NCBI GenBank assembly: GCA_950106755.1
Contig: OX467091.1
Location: 17,253,538 to 17,317,537 of the forward strand
DNA length: 64,000 nt
DNA from: Climacium dendroides
Taxonomy: Eukaryota; Streptophyta; Bryopsida; Hypnales; Climaciaceae
Reading direction: 5' to 3'
Shown: in pieces, positions 45,101-56,154 of the stretch
How positions within the stretch are numbered: the stretch's first letter is position 1
How the letters are laid out: each line of letters opens with the position of its first letter
Notes under the pieces: model-generated
What the model was told of the DNA's origin: nothing
The model's database searches: none
The model's input: the letters and a program-made list of their open reading frames with translations, nothing else
Translations under genes and position numbers: made by a program

Positions 45101-46675
45101 TGCTACTTGTTCATCAATTATCAGTGATTTTGTTTTTAAACTTATCTGTATGTTATTTGTACTAAAGTTGTCATTCTTTCCGATTTAGTGAGGAGTTTCC
45201 TTTGTTTCTTCCACGCCATGGTGGACGCGTTTCCTCTGGGGATGAAGGCTTTGAGCTCAGCAAGAGTGTTGGTAGCAACTTAGGCTTTTCATCTCTGGAG
45301 AGCCCACGAATTGATACAGTCGAGAGCACAGCGAGTCTCGTGAACTATGGAACTTCAAGTGGGCCTCGAGAGTCCTACGCAGATGTTCAAAAAGGCATCA
45401 AACATCTGCGTAGGAGTGTAGGATGTCTCTGTGCATTTGCTTTTGGACAGCTTTCTCTTTCAATGCCTCCGGATATGCCGATCTTCGACGCTTTCGCCGA
45501 GCTCCTCATTATCCTCTCCTCAAAAGATATGCGATCAAGGTTAGTTTTCCTTTCTGAACATCGGATTCTTTCTTTCCTCACTGCCCGAGTGTTATTTTGT
45601 GTCCCATTGGGTTTCTCCGGGTATATAGTCACTGCAGGTGGACGATGTGAGTGGAGTTTGCCAACTTGCAAGCATACAATTTGCGTCACTGAAAGCATTT
45701 TAACGTAAGTAGGAGTGTGATTTGGGGGAGATCGCTCTAGAGCTGTGGAGAGATTTTTCGGTTCAAGAGCCAAGTCTGTTGAGATCAAATGTTTATATGT
45801 ATGTATGGAATTGCTTGGCAATTTTGGAGTGTGAGGTTGTAGAGCGCTGTTAAGTGTTAGTAGACAAGCCTATTTCCATTCCAAGATCAGCCGCCATATA
45901 AATTCACGCTTACACCACATGCGAATAATGGTACAAATAGATGAGCTGTTGGTAATAGCGGTTACCATAGGAAATGGGATCATGTACCTAACAGTTTTTA
46001 GTGTCGTCTGCCTTACCACTTAGTGCTTGTTGTAATTGGCAACCTTGCTAGTTTCCTACCATGACTTACATGGGGGTGTAAGGGTACTGACGAACTAGTG
46101 ATATTCTATTGAACATGTTCACTGTGTTCAGGTCTAGCAGACGTAACCAACAGCCTAACGGCAGATTTGCTCTTTCAGAAGGTCCCTTAACTCGCCTGGG
46201 CGGCCTGCCAACTCTGTCGGAAGGAAGTCGGTTCTCCCCAGAATCCTTGGTGCATATCTTCTCACTTCTCTCTTACTGTTTCCGTCTATCAATCTGTCTC
46301 TGCCATTTTATGTGTATTATTCTCTCATAGTTGGTGGATCTCGCTGCAATGGACTCCTACTTTTGAATTTTAGTAGCCAACAGTTCGAATGCTCTACATG
46401 TAAATTGACATGAAATTTAATTTGATGGCGTTGGTATGAAATGAAATTGTTGGTTTATGCAGGACCAGAAAGCAACCACTGGGAAGGTCACCAGCTGGAA
46501 TGAAGACTATGAGTATAATACAGACTCCGAGCACAACGAAGCTGTGCCAAACTTGTCTGATAGCACTGTGGATGGTTGGAATCTTGTGGAGCACCCAAGA
46601 CTGCCTCCTCCACCTTCCAACTCTGAGGATGTAGAGCACTGGACGCGAGCAATGTTTGTTGATGCCACCAAGTAA
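42117..46675 (+). CDS. ATG14: ATG14, autophagy subunit of the class III PI3-kinase complex (12 exons)
   Basis: Atg14 directs the Vps34/Atg6/Vps15 lipid kinase to autophagosome formation sites. Exons: 42117-42196, 42318-42405, 42674-42773, 42915-42988, 43129-43200, 43503-43586, 44139-44272, 44488-44560, 44845-44906, 45189-45539, 46132-46249, 46463-46675. All introns are GT-AG and the phases join into one frame of 482 residues. The N-terminus MARRSCVCGICDSVNLPSVC carries two CXXC pairs (C8/C11, C20/C23) as in Atg14 proteins. A charged coiled coil follows (about 28-130, for example LTQERDVLRVRLDEELIAK). Plant-specific blocks are ARLPIGDDP, ELAASLGYLVQLVN, SRVWQRASYSDSKPASR, EEFPLFLPRHGG, DVQKGIKHLRRSVGCLCAFA and the C-terminal GWNLVEHPRLPPPPSNSEDV ... 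HWTRAMFVDATK. An in-frame upstream ATG at 42003 would add 38 residues; 42117 was chosen because the cysteine motif begins right after it. Confidence 0.93.
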
Positions 46676-46684
46676 ATTAATGGT

Positions 46685-46728
46685 GTTGACCTACAAAGTA
46701 GAGATTGTTCTCTACTTTGTAGGTCAAC
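46685..46728. promoter_or_regulatory. Perfect 20-bp hairpin in the presumed ATG14 3' UTR
   Basis: GTTGACCTACAAAGTAGAGA (46685-46704), then the loop TTGT, then the exact reverse complement (46709-46728). It begins 10 bases after the ATG14 stop codon, so it should be part of the mature transcript. Its role is unknown: an RNA-stability or translation element, a small-RNA precursor or a recent palindromic insertion are all possible. Confidence 0.9.
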
Positions 46729-47156
46729 CTCATGAGAGGTTTTCTTTTGTAAATTATTCTATCCGAGGCCTCAAATGTACGTAGTGTTCGGCTCGTTTAA
46801 TTCACTCGAATTTGGGACTAGTCTCAGAATGTAGTCATTTTCCATCAATTTGTCCAATTTATACTTATATTGACTTTGCTCTGATGTTGTAACCTATGGA
46901 CAGTGTGGAATGGTTTGATGAGAGAAACCAGATAATCAGAAGGCTTCTTGATAAGCTCAAGAGTTTCAAATACTATACTTGAAGAATCTTGGGAGGATCC
47001 GTAACACCTAAGAAAGCCATAGGAGGGGGAATTTTGATCTGCAGCTTTTTTGGCAAAATAAATTCTAGACACATGATCTTTATTTTCATAGGTTTCTCTT
47101 TTCCTGCCATCCTTACATGGATTGGTTTTGTAACCTTGTACAAAAACCATGACACT
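46729..47156. other. ATG14 3' flank
   Basis: No further gene is recognised. Overlapping short frames on both strands here resemble no known protein and are unsupported. Confidence 0.35.
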
Positions 47157-47284
47157 CTTTTGAGCGACACATCATTAGAGAGTGGACACAAATTGCTTTT
47201 TCAACATACTTGGATGTACTTTTGAGCGACACATCATTAGAGAGTGGACACAAATTGCTTTTTCAACATACTTGGATGTACTTC
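47157..47284 (+). repeat. Exact tandem duplication, 62-bp period
   Basis: The unit containing TGAGCGACACATCATTAGAG occurs at about 47157-47218 and again, without visible differences, at 47219-47284. The identity implies a very recent duplication. Confidence 0.95.
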
Positions 47285-47326
47285 ATCTGTTTTGTAATTT
47301 GTTTTGTATAGCTCTTACAATATCAC

Positions 47327-47552
47327 TAGGAAAGTACTCCCCATTGCAACAATATTGTTTCAATGCTTGAATAGTAGAGTATTAAGAACATACTATTGCA
47401 ATATTGCAATTGTATACTTTCAATGGATAAAGTACCCCCCCCCATTGAAATTGTATTGTTGTAATATTGCAACAATATGTTTTTAGTACTCTACTGTTTA
47501 AGCATTGAAATAGTATTGCAATAATATTGTTACAATGGGGGGCTTTTTCCTA
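47327..47552. mobile_element. TA-flanked MITE with long inverted ends
   Basis: The element is 47329-47550 (222 bp) between TA dinucleotides. The left end GGAAAGTACTCCCCATTG and right end CAATGGGGGGCTTTTTCC are inverted copies with small differences. The similarity continues inwards (TTTCAATGCTTGAATAGTAG against CTACTGTTTAAGCATTGAAA). The middle is full of TATTGCAATATTGCAA-like words. No coding capacity. The TA flanks point to the Tc1/mariner group. Confidence 0.8.
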
Positions 47553-47714
47553 ATGCAAATGTCACTTTGGAAACATAGATGTCAATTTACATAAGAATTA
47601 AGGTTTGACCAAGTGTAGATATGATGTGTCCTTTAAGTCTTTAATCCTAAATGATGGATTGGTTACCATGAAATTCATCTTTTGGGATATTGTGTGAATC
47701 ATTTGCTTAAAAAA

Positions 47715-47866
47715 AACCAAGAACATTCATTAGAGGTCAAACTACTATGCAAAACCTCCCCTTTTCATACAAAATTTCAAGGATGAACATTTACACATTT
47801 GCCTTATATAGAAGGATTCTTTGTCATCCATTGAATACTTAGTATTTGTAATTTCCTTCTAGGGTT
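47715..47866 (+). repeat. Dispersed repeat family F, copy 1
   Basis: Shares with 61165-61325 the blocks CATTAGAGGTCAAACTA-like sequence, CCCTTTTCA, ACAAAATTT and GATTCTTTGTCATYCATYGA (Y for C or T). It also shares TAGAAGGAT, CTTTGTCATC and CCTTCTAGGGTTAA with 48455-48560. Confidence 0.55.
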
Positions 47867-48318
47867 AACCCCTAAATGCCCAAGGCACCAAATTTTGGTG
47901 CCAACAATATTTCAAATACATTAGAACTTGTAGAAAAAATCACATTAAAAATTCATTTAAAAAAAATTGTAGAGTAGATTTTGAGAAGCCTTAAATTGAT
48001 TAGGGTTGTACATCTTATGCCCTTTAACTTCATATTTTTTTGGTGACCAATTTTTTAGTTTGACATGTGAAAAGAGGATTGAAAGACTTCACACCACCTT
48101 CATAGTTTTAACACACTTACAATCAAACATTATAATCTTTCAATCCATAAGTAATATTGTTGTATTTTATTTTCCCATCTAATCTTTAACATGTCTAGTT
48201 TCAATTTGTATGGTTACAATTCAAAAAGAATTGTTAAAACTTATCAAAATGATGGCTTTTTGTTCAATTTAGAGCAAACTTTAAGAAATTCAAAAGAGGC
48301 CTTGGGCATTTAGGGGTT
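47867..48318. mobile_element. Element with perfect 20-bp terminal inverted repeats
   Basis: AACCCCTAAATGCCCAAGGC at 47867-47886 and its exact reverse complement at 48299-48318 bound a 452-bp AT-rich segment without coding capacity. Probably a nonautonomous DNA transposon or MITE. The immediate flanks do not show a clear target duplication. Confidence 0.75.
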
Positions 48319-48600
48319 GAAGAATTTGGTTGGAAAATTGCCAATTTTAAAAAAAAAAAAAATTGACATGTATGAATTTATGGATTTCATGTATTTTGTT
48401 TCATAGTAGGATTGACAGCCTTCACCCTAAATCCTAAAAGGATGGCTTGGTCACTGTGGAAATTATGTATTTTGGTAAACATCTACACTTCTTTCTTACG
48501 TAGAAGGATACTTTGTCATCTATTACACTTAAGTGTCTGTGGTGTCCTTCTAGGGTTAAGGGTTAAAAACACATTTATTTGATTTCATTAAATTTTGTGC
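48319..48600 (+). repeat. Spacer containing family F, copy 2
   Basis: The part at about 48455-48560 repeats family F (GTAGAAGGATACTTTGTCAT and TCCTTCTAGGGTTAAG). With copy 1 it flanks the 20-bp-TIR element in direct orientation. Confidence 0.5.
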
Positions 48601-50300
48601 TATGAAACATTCCAACACAACCAATCTGACCCATACAGTAAGCACCCCAACCTGCACAAACAAGGCTCCTGAATCTTCACACAAGGAAGCCTGACATGAA
48701 ATATCGACCACAAGAAGCAGGAGCACAGAAAGAACTAATTCGATTTCTCGGTTATAGATCTTACACCTAATGTCCAGAAAATCGAATTCAGATGAATTGA
48801 AATCAAACTCAGAAGAGAACTGACCAGGGGACTAAAAGAGTAGAGGAAAAACTCACTGAAGAAAAAAGGAAATTCAAAAATGAAACCTAAATGAAACACA
48901 AGCATAGTTCAAAAGGCAAAAGAGTCATGCAGGCTTAGAAAAATAAGCACTGAATCCATTTACAGTAATTCATCCACACCCAATCCAGCCAGGTTCCAAA
49001 TGAAAGAGTCCCAACTTCTTTTACACTAGTCTCAAATCTCAAATACTAAAACTATTGCAACTATTGCACCGACTGTACAAGTGGTTTCAATTCCACACGT
49101 TCTCAAGGTCTCAATGGAAACACGAGCTGAAATGAGTTTTCTACATTCCAGGACAAGAATCACTGAACTAGCCTAGTGAGGATCATACAAATTCTTTTCT
49201 ACAGTCACAAGGTATAATTTACAAGGAGCACAACAGCAGTTCAGGCCTTGAGAATCTTCGCCACACGTGTGGTTTAAAACAGGTCCCAGCAACGGGTAGC
49301 TAGACACACAGCATCATGTGATGCTGGTCACGTGTTGCACCCATCCCTGATTCTTCAAGGACCCGTCCTCCCAAATCATGCGAAGTATTTCCTGGGTTTT
49401 CATACAATTATGCTAACTAACCTGTGGGACATAAATAAATACCAATTTTTTTTCCACGGTTTCCATATTTCCAAAAGGTTCCAGAGCCAAAACTAGAATG
49501 GAATCAATTGATGGGAAGATCGATCGACCCACTTACTTTCTAGCTCAAGAAAAACTCACGTCGAGGGATGCAAGATCACTCCTCCTTTTACTTCGGACCT
49601 AATAATTACATTCGATCTGAACTCTCTTGCGGATGGGACTAGGTTGGTTTGAAAGAAAGTTGAAGCCAGATTGATTGCCTCTTGCCAAACAGGAATGTCC
49701 AATTCTTGATTCAAGTTCTTCTTCACTCAAAATTTGAATTGAACTGACTGTCCTTGAGTTTAGGATCCTTGTGCAGTCACTTGAATTTGGACACTTTTGA
49801 TCTTGAGCCAAAGTTCATGCGCACCAACCAACTGGCCCATCATTTTTGAGGAGAGGAGAGGGAAAGAACTCCAATTTCTTACTGAGATTGGAAGAGATTG
49901 TGTTCATCTCAGTTCCGACACTATGTTTCGATCACAAGACGAAGTTCAATCCATTCTAAAACGGTTGAGTACTGGTTCTTCTGGCCCCAAATTTGTTGGA
50001 ACTGTTGAATCCGCTCGTGTCGAAACCACTTCAGTCAATGATTGTTTGACGATCCACTTCTAGAAAAGGAAAACGGCTCATTCTACAATTGAACACTACT
50101 CTCAATCGAATCACCCCTTGGGACCACCTTTTCAAATGGATTTCGAAATCACTCATTGTTTAATCCTGTAAGGACGGCTGACGGAGGATTAAAAGTGTGT
50201 CTCATGAATCGACTTTCAAAGGAAACTATTGAGAAACAGAGAATGCCCCTATAAATCCATTAATCCATGAACTAATGTTTCGCTGACTACATCGATCACA
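48601..50300. other. Moderately AT-rich region, no gene established
   Basis: The base composition is less extreme than in most intergenic DNA here, which may indicate transcribed sequence. Opposing frames at 49599-49811 (minus) and 49797-50063 (plus) begin with TTG, not ATG, and match nothing I recognise. I see no conserved domain or convincing splice pattern. Confidence 0.3.
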
Positions 50301-50428
50301 GGGCCGCGTCATTTCATTCCAAGTTCAAGGGTTCAAAAGAAAAGACCTCCGAAACTTCAGCTAGAGGGCGGCGTCCTTCCAGAGTTCAGGGTTCAAAAGA
50401 AAAGACCACCAAAACTGCAGCCTGAGGG
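50301..50428 (+). repeat. Imperfect tandem duplication, 65-bp period
   Basis: Two adjacent copies share GGGTTCAAAAGAAAAGACC, the sequence after it (AAAC, CAGC) and a GGGC(C/G)GCGTC start. It lies in the 3' flank of the AP2 gene. Confidence 0.75.
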
Positions 50429-50672
50429 GAAAAAACGAGAAAACGGAGACTCATTTTTAAGGTTTTTTCTCTGTAACACCGCTGCCGGGGAGAATCGCAA
50501 AAGAATCACATCATTCACGTCGAATTTTGCGGTTTCCTGCGTGGTTTCCTGAATGGCTTTTTGCATGTTTGTTTCTTGTTTTTTTCTTTTGTCTGTAGGC
50601 CAGTCGAGAATTCCAAAGGACCTGTAGGCCATTCTAGGCCCCGGCGAATAAAGCCCTACACAAGCACGCCCT

Positions 50673-53078
50673 TCAAGGCGCTCCAAACGCCGCAGCATGA
50701 GCGGCCGCACGCTCCTTTACCAGCTTCGTGGCCTCTTCTTTCCTTCCCGCATTGCAAAGTGCCAGCACCGTCTTGTACTGCGACTCCCCCAGGTGGTTCA
50801 CAAACCGTGGGAAATTGAACGTCTTCCACTTCTCCGTGCAGTGGTAGTAGCCTGCATCCAACGCGAGTGCGGCTTCCCTCTCGGAGGAGAAGGTGCCGAT
50901 CCACACCTTCACTTTGCAAGCGCTCACACGGATCTCCGCGTTCCAATGGCCGTTGCGGAGTGTGATGCCTTTGTAACGGCGATTGGTGGTTGATTGAGTG
51001 GATACTCCCGGTGCCATTGGTTCTGTGGGGACGACTGCCGGGCGCAACCTTTTCATGCATTGTTGACGGAGTTTTTGTGGGCGCTGCAACCAATTAACAC
51101 ATCACTGGTTTAAGCAACAATCGTATGGGGAACTTTAATTCTTCTACACGACTAAAATTTACTGCAAATTACTACATCTTCAAATTTTTGTGGAACATTT
51201 TCTGAGAGAATGCCCACAGAAAAAATAAGCACTATATCAATTGTTGTGGAACATTCTCCCTGAGGACTAATTACTGCAACTACATCAATTGATATGTTGG
51301 TTCAACCTGGCTCTCGGTTAGTGGAAACAATCTTCCTACGTTGTTTTCAGTCAGTCGATTTTGCATGGGCTCGACATTACAATTTGTTTTTTCAAGTAAG
51401 CAACAATGATATGTACCGTACCAAATGTAAGGTACACACTGAAGGTGTTACAACAGATTAAGTACTCGAAGATTCACTTTTGAGATATTAATTTGCTTCC
51501 GGATGATTCCAACTTTGCAGGCAAATTTCACGGTACATGTTTAGACTTTAGACATTCTCTCATGGCGCGAACTTGAAAGACATACAAAAGTTTGAGAATG
51601 CAAGTGTCTTGCAATCAGAGTATCAGACACTAACAACATCCAAACTTTCGTAAGGTCTTGAGGTTTGCATCACACACTAACCACAAAATCAGCCTACAGT
51701 CAGAGAAAAACGTGGATTGAAACAACATATCACCGAGAATGGAATCATCAATCACCCAGACTTATAATCCATCATTCCCCACCACCACCATCACCACAAG
51801 CAGAAAGAGAAAAACACAATACATAATTACATATTTACTCACCGGCTCCCGCTCCCGAATCCTCTTCCTCTGGGCCGCCTTCGCCAATTTCACCCTCATC
51901 ACCGTCTTCCTCAACCTCAGCGTATAGCAAAATGCTTTTCCCAGCACCCGCATCCCTCTCCCCATCCGCGCTGATGCAAACGCCACCTCGTCGCCTCGTG
52001 CAAACCGTCGGAGCTCGACGTAGATTTTGTTAAACGGCATGTGCAGAATCGACAGCTTCTCCTCCGCCACAGGAGGAAGAATGTACGACGACGTCGTCGA
52101 AGTCCCCGCCGTGTCCATCAAGCTCTCTCGGCTGTCCCCCGTCTCGCCAGTCCTCACCGACATGCCCCCAAACCCCGGTGGCGTCGTCGACTGCTGCTGC
52201 TGCTGCGCCGTCGAAGTCGCATGGGATCCAGTGGCGTCGTCCAGTTGTTGAAGCCAACTGGGATTCAATTCGCCAGAGTAGTAGTACTCGGGCACTGGCG
52301 GGTCGAGGTGTTGATGCACCGATACGGGAGACACGGGATTCAGGAAGGGGTGATCATCCCAGGGGTGAGGGTGGGAAGCGTGGGAAGCCGAGGGAGTATT
52401 CAGAAGCATATTATCAAAGGAGCCTGCTAATTGCTCATCGAATCCGGGGTGGGGGTGTTCGAATCCGTGCTGATAGTGTTCGGTTCCGAATGGAGGGTAT
52501 TCGAATCCAAGTTGAGGGTGTTCAGTTCCGAGTTGAGAAAGTCCGTTTCCGAGTTGAGAGTGTTCGAATCCATGTTCGGCTCCTTGTTGCAGGCGTTCAA
52601 ATCCGTATTGCGGGTGCTCAATCCCTTGTTGCGCGTGCTCATATCCCTGTTGCGAGTGTTCGCTTCCATATTGTTTTCGGTTGCGCAGACGCGCGATGAA
52701 CTCGGCGTAATCCGGAATCTGGTGCTGCAGTACATACTCCGAGGGATCCTTTGCATCGAAGTACTCCGAAGTATGGTTGGACGTGTGGTTGGATCCACTG
52801 GCTTCGTGGTCATGCTGACCCACAGGTATCCTTGCGCACCCCCCAGGTGGCGTCGCAGGCTTCGGGAATGGAGCGTTAGCAGCAGGCGTCGGGGTACGTG
52901 GTGGCGATGTCGGCACAGGGTAGTCCCCGACGCTGTCCTTGCTTGCGAACTCGCCGAGCAAGGTTTCCACCCTCTTGTTGAACTCCTGCTTCAAGCGGTC
53001 CAGGCTGAACTTGAGGGACGCCGCGCGCTTGCCCCAGCGACAGGTCGACGCCGGCTTCGATGGCGTCCTTTCTGCCAT
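50673..53078 (-). CDS. AP2/ERF-domain protein with long low-complexity N-terminus (two exons)
   Basis: A likely plant transcription factor acting in the nucleus. Exon 1 is 53078-51843 (412 residues) and exon 2 is 51083-50673 (136 residues). The phase-0 junction has donor GTGAGT and acceptor TTGGTTGCAG, giving 548 residues. ATG 53078 is the first in-frame ATG after an upstream stop. The N-terminus has a basic segment (CRWGKRAASLKF), a Pro/Thr-rich stretch, then about 11 heptads of the type G-x-E-H-x-Q-x (residues 138-213), a short Gln run, and a well-ordered basic segment before the junction (KIYVELRRFARGDEVAFASA to KAAQRKRIREREP). Exon 2 carries one divergent AP2 domain (about 448-505): RRYKGITLRNGHWNAEIRV, VKVWIGTFSSEREAALALDA, FNFP. 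The WLG of ordinary ERFs is WIG here. The AP2 call is firm; targets are unknown. Confidence 0.87.
52440..52670 (-). repeat. 21-bp coding minisatellite (heptapeptide array)
   Basis: Inside exon 1 of the AP2-domain gene about 11 imperfect 21-bp units encode heptads such as GYEHAQQ, GIEHPQY, GFERLQQ, GFEHSQL, GTEHPQL and GTEHYQH; one unit is shortened to GAEH. Units keep the frame, so copy number can change without breaking the protein. Confidence 0.9.
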
Positions 53079-53835
53079 CGCGAATGGTTCCAAGCTTCTT
53101 CTGGATACCCCGATTGGGCAGTGGAAGTCGAGCGGTGGCAGTGCGAACTACCTGTGATGCATATTGTCAGCAAACCAGGAGAACGATTCTAAAGAGGGTG
53201 GCAATTGGTGACAAAAAGAAAAGGCAAAAAATTGGTTGGAATAAGGATTTCGGTAGGGTTCCAAGCCCTACGTGCAAAGCATGGAAACACCCACACCGTC
53301 ATCAAACCAAGAAAACGATTCTAAGGAGGGTGGCAATTTGTGTCAGGAGAAACGGGAAAAAATTGTCTGAAGCAGGACTGTGGGATTAGAAAGGGGATTT
53401 GACATTCTAGTAGCAATGGATACGTGATTCTTACGGAGCACACGCATCAAATAAATTCCATTGCAAAAAAAAAAAGCAAATTAAGTTTACCACCACCAGA
53501 AAAAAAACAAAAAAACAAAAAAACTGCCCAATTGATCCAATCCATGCGTTTGGGGGATACAGTGTGAACAAACTCTGAAATAAAAGTAATGAAAATAGGT
53601 GTAGCTAAAATCGTCCCTAGGCTCTCCTGAATAGGGAATGCACAGGTAAGACGAGAATCTATAGAGGTCGATTTGAGAATCGGGTTGCGATTAGATCACT
53701 CTACCTTACACTTTAGATTTACGCACTTTGCCATGTTCCCCATTTTGCATGATTGTTGCAGTGAAGAAATAGCTCGAAATAATGTGGGCCACTCAAAAGA
53801 TGTAACATAGCTCATTCAGGCAATTACTTACCCTG
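53079..53835 (-). promoter_or_regulatory. Possible leader intron and 5' UTR of the AP2-domain gene
   Basis: On the minus strand a good donor (CAGG then GTAAGT) lies at about 53831 and a possible acceptor (GCATCACAG) near 53154, which would remove about 680 bases from a long 5' leader. This is inferred from splice signals only. A block starting CAAACCAGGAGAACGATTC is repeated within it at 53171 and 53303. Confidence 0.35.
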
Positions 53836-55569
53836 TATTTTATCATAATTACTTATGTTGTCTAAGCCTCTAACGGAAGTTTCCACGGCTGCACCAGAAC
53901 GTTATCTGACTGACATGACTCCGCAATCTGACTCAGTATGACCCCTAGCTCCTCCCATCTGATATCGTACCACGAGATCAATACCAGTCTGGCTGGTTTC
54001 GCTACATGGATAGAAAGAGCCGTAGTTTCATGTTATTCTCACTCAAAGAGTACACAAAGGAGAATCCAGACATGAAAAAAAAGCAAAAACCAATCCTTAT
54101 AACCTTATCTCGACGCTTGCTCCCCTCAAAGCGGCAAAACACAGATCACCTAATCAAGAAAAAAACTTAAACTAAAAAATAAAACATAAATTCAGACTAT
54201 GCACGAAGCTGTGGTACCCGAACTCAACGAAACTCTGTTTCTCCCAGTTTGCGAAAGAGAACGTCCAAACAGTCGACAATCTGATCGATTCCCGTACACA
54301 ACCACGAGCTATGGCCTCTACCGACAAAACGACTTCGCGTCCAACCCACAGCGAAACTTTGAACGAGAAAGCCAAGGTTGTTGCCACAGAGGAAAGCACT
54401 TTCTGGATATCTGCAACTGTTCTTACCAGAGCTCGACCTCGTATAGAATATCTGGACTCTCTTTGATCGATGTGACCCGGCCGCCGGCCCCGGCCACCTC
54501 CACCTTCCCTTCCTGCTGCACAACCCGCAACGTCCTTCTCCAAGTCCAGTGCCGCTAGGATAGCACAGAGCTGACAAGCTCTGCTCTCCTGGAAACCCGT
54601 ACCATCTCCTCGAAATTCTCAAACAAACCACCACAGCTCCAAATACGTTTGCCCTGAGAACTGCCTGAATCCCCAATTATAACGATGACGTTCTCGTCAC
54701 AGACAATAACTTCCGTGTACAGACATCCTTGTAATCCTGAACAGACATTTTGCTTTTGGTTATATGTGGACTGATAATAATATCAAGGAGTCCATCTGGC
54801 TTCGCAGTTTACAGACATTCTCTTAGATACTGTTCATGTACTTACAATTGCGATGAAGGCCCCGCTCAGCAAAAAAGAAAGCGTACTTGCAAGGCAACTT
54901 CTAGGTACCTTCCAGTATTGACAATCGGTACCAGTGCAGCGAAACCGCGCACACGGCGCCGGTCGTCGTCGTCGTCGGTGACTTGCGACTGAGATTTTCT
55001 GAGTTGAAGAGGAAGATGCGAGAGCAGCTACGAACTACAGTAGTTTGAATCACAAGAACGACGACTGACCGACCGAGGTCTGTATCATCAGTGTATACTT
55101 CCGAAACTCGATCCAGCAGAGTGACAAGAAGGTGTCTGGAATGCCTTCTTTTCAAAGTAGAACCCCAGTGAGCCTACTTGCTCTTGGCTTTGGAGTCTGG
55201 ATCGAAGGAGAGGAGGGGTTTTGCATCGACAGCAGCATGCTTGTTAGTCAAAAAGCGAGCCAGTGTTGTGGGGACATTGGCCTCTTTTACCGTAGCTGCG
55301 TGCTTGTATAGCGTTGTAGTTTATTGTTTGTGCAGGATTTCGTTCGGAGGATTCTGGTGATTACGTTAGAGGGTTAGAGACAAACTGGCCAGGCATTGCT
55401 GGCAACTGCGGCAAGTGGTGGTAAGTGGACTGATGATACTGTTGAAGCTACTTGCTCCCGAGCTAGTGGGTGCATGACCACTTGTCGTAACAGTAGCAGG
55501 GATTGGCGGGTTTCTGCGTGAAAATTCTTTGCTGTTAAGCTTATTATAGAGCAGGCAGGACGTTACTTA
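53836..55569. other. GC-richer region upstream of the AP2-domain gene
   Basis: Many overlapping frames on both strands, none with a recognisable domain. Much of it could be the promoter and long 5' leader of the minus-strand AP2 gene; the purine-rich minus strand around 54480-54560 fits a leader. A short run of GTC triplets occurs near 54960. No separate gene can be supported. Confidence 0.35.
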
Positions 55570-56154
55570 CGGCCTGTTCACACCAAAAAAATTGGGCTCC
55601 AACACATGAACACAAGTGGATGAGACCACCATGCTTCAGAAAGAGTTGAGCCATGACCCATGGTGCATTTGGGCTGGATTTTTTAAGTAGAGTTATCCGT
55701 ATAAGTCTTTTTTAGATTTATCTCATAGTCATAGAACCTCTTGAAGTCAACACCAGCCTCCAAGTAATGTATGTGTGTTGTTTAAATGTATCTAACTCAA
55801 ATTTAGGTTGTTTTTGATGCTTTTTGGCCAAATCAAGCCAAAAATGTCCTAGAAATAAGCAAAAATCATAAATGAATGACTAAAAAAAGTCTCTCCAAAT
55901 TTTCTCTTGGCTTTGGGGGTTGGTTACCTCCAAGACCTTTCCAAGAAATATTCCCCTTAGGTTGAGGAAGTTACTATCCATTTTGGCCATGTAGGATTTC
56001 AACAAGGATTTTCGTCCACTAAATAAATGATGGGATACAACCCAAGTTATATTTGGTGTAAATCCAAAAGCTAGGTACCATAGCTATCTTCCAATCAAAA
56101 CACTCTATTTCTTTGGACTCCAATCCAAAAAAAATTGGTGTGAACAAGCCTTTA
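55567..56154. mobile_element. Tourist-like MITE (PIF/Harbinger)
   Basis: The element is 55570-56151 (582 bp) between TTA trinucleotides at 55567-55569 and 56152-56154, the preferred PIF/Harbinger target. Ends are CGGCCTGTTCACACCAA and the inverted TTGGTGTGAACAAGCCT, and similarity continues inwards (TTGG-CTCCAA against TTGGACTCCAA). It has no coding capacity. Confidence 0.82.

Noticed and set aside
49797..50063. 88-codon plus-strand frame
   Set aside because: It begins with TTG rather than ATG and shows no recognisable motif; an overlapping opposite frame has equal claim.
52178..52699. Plus-strand frame of 173 codons rich in arginine and valine
   Set aside because: It is the antisense shadow of the heptapeptide array in the minus-strand AP2-domain gene.
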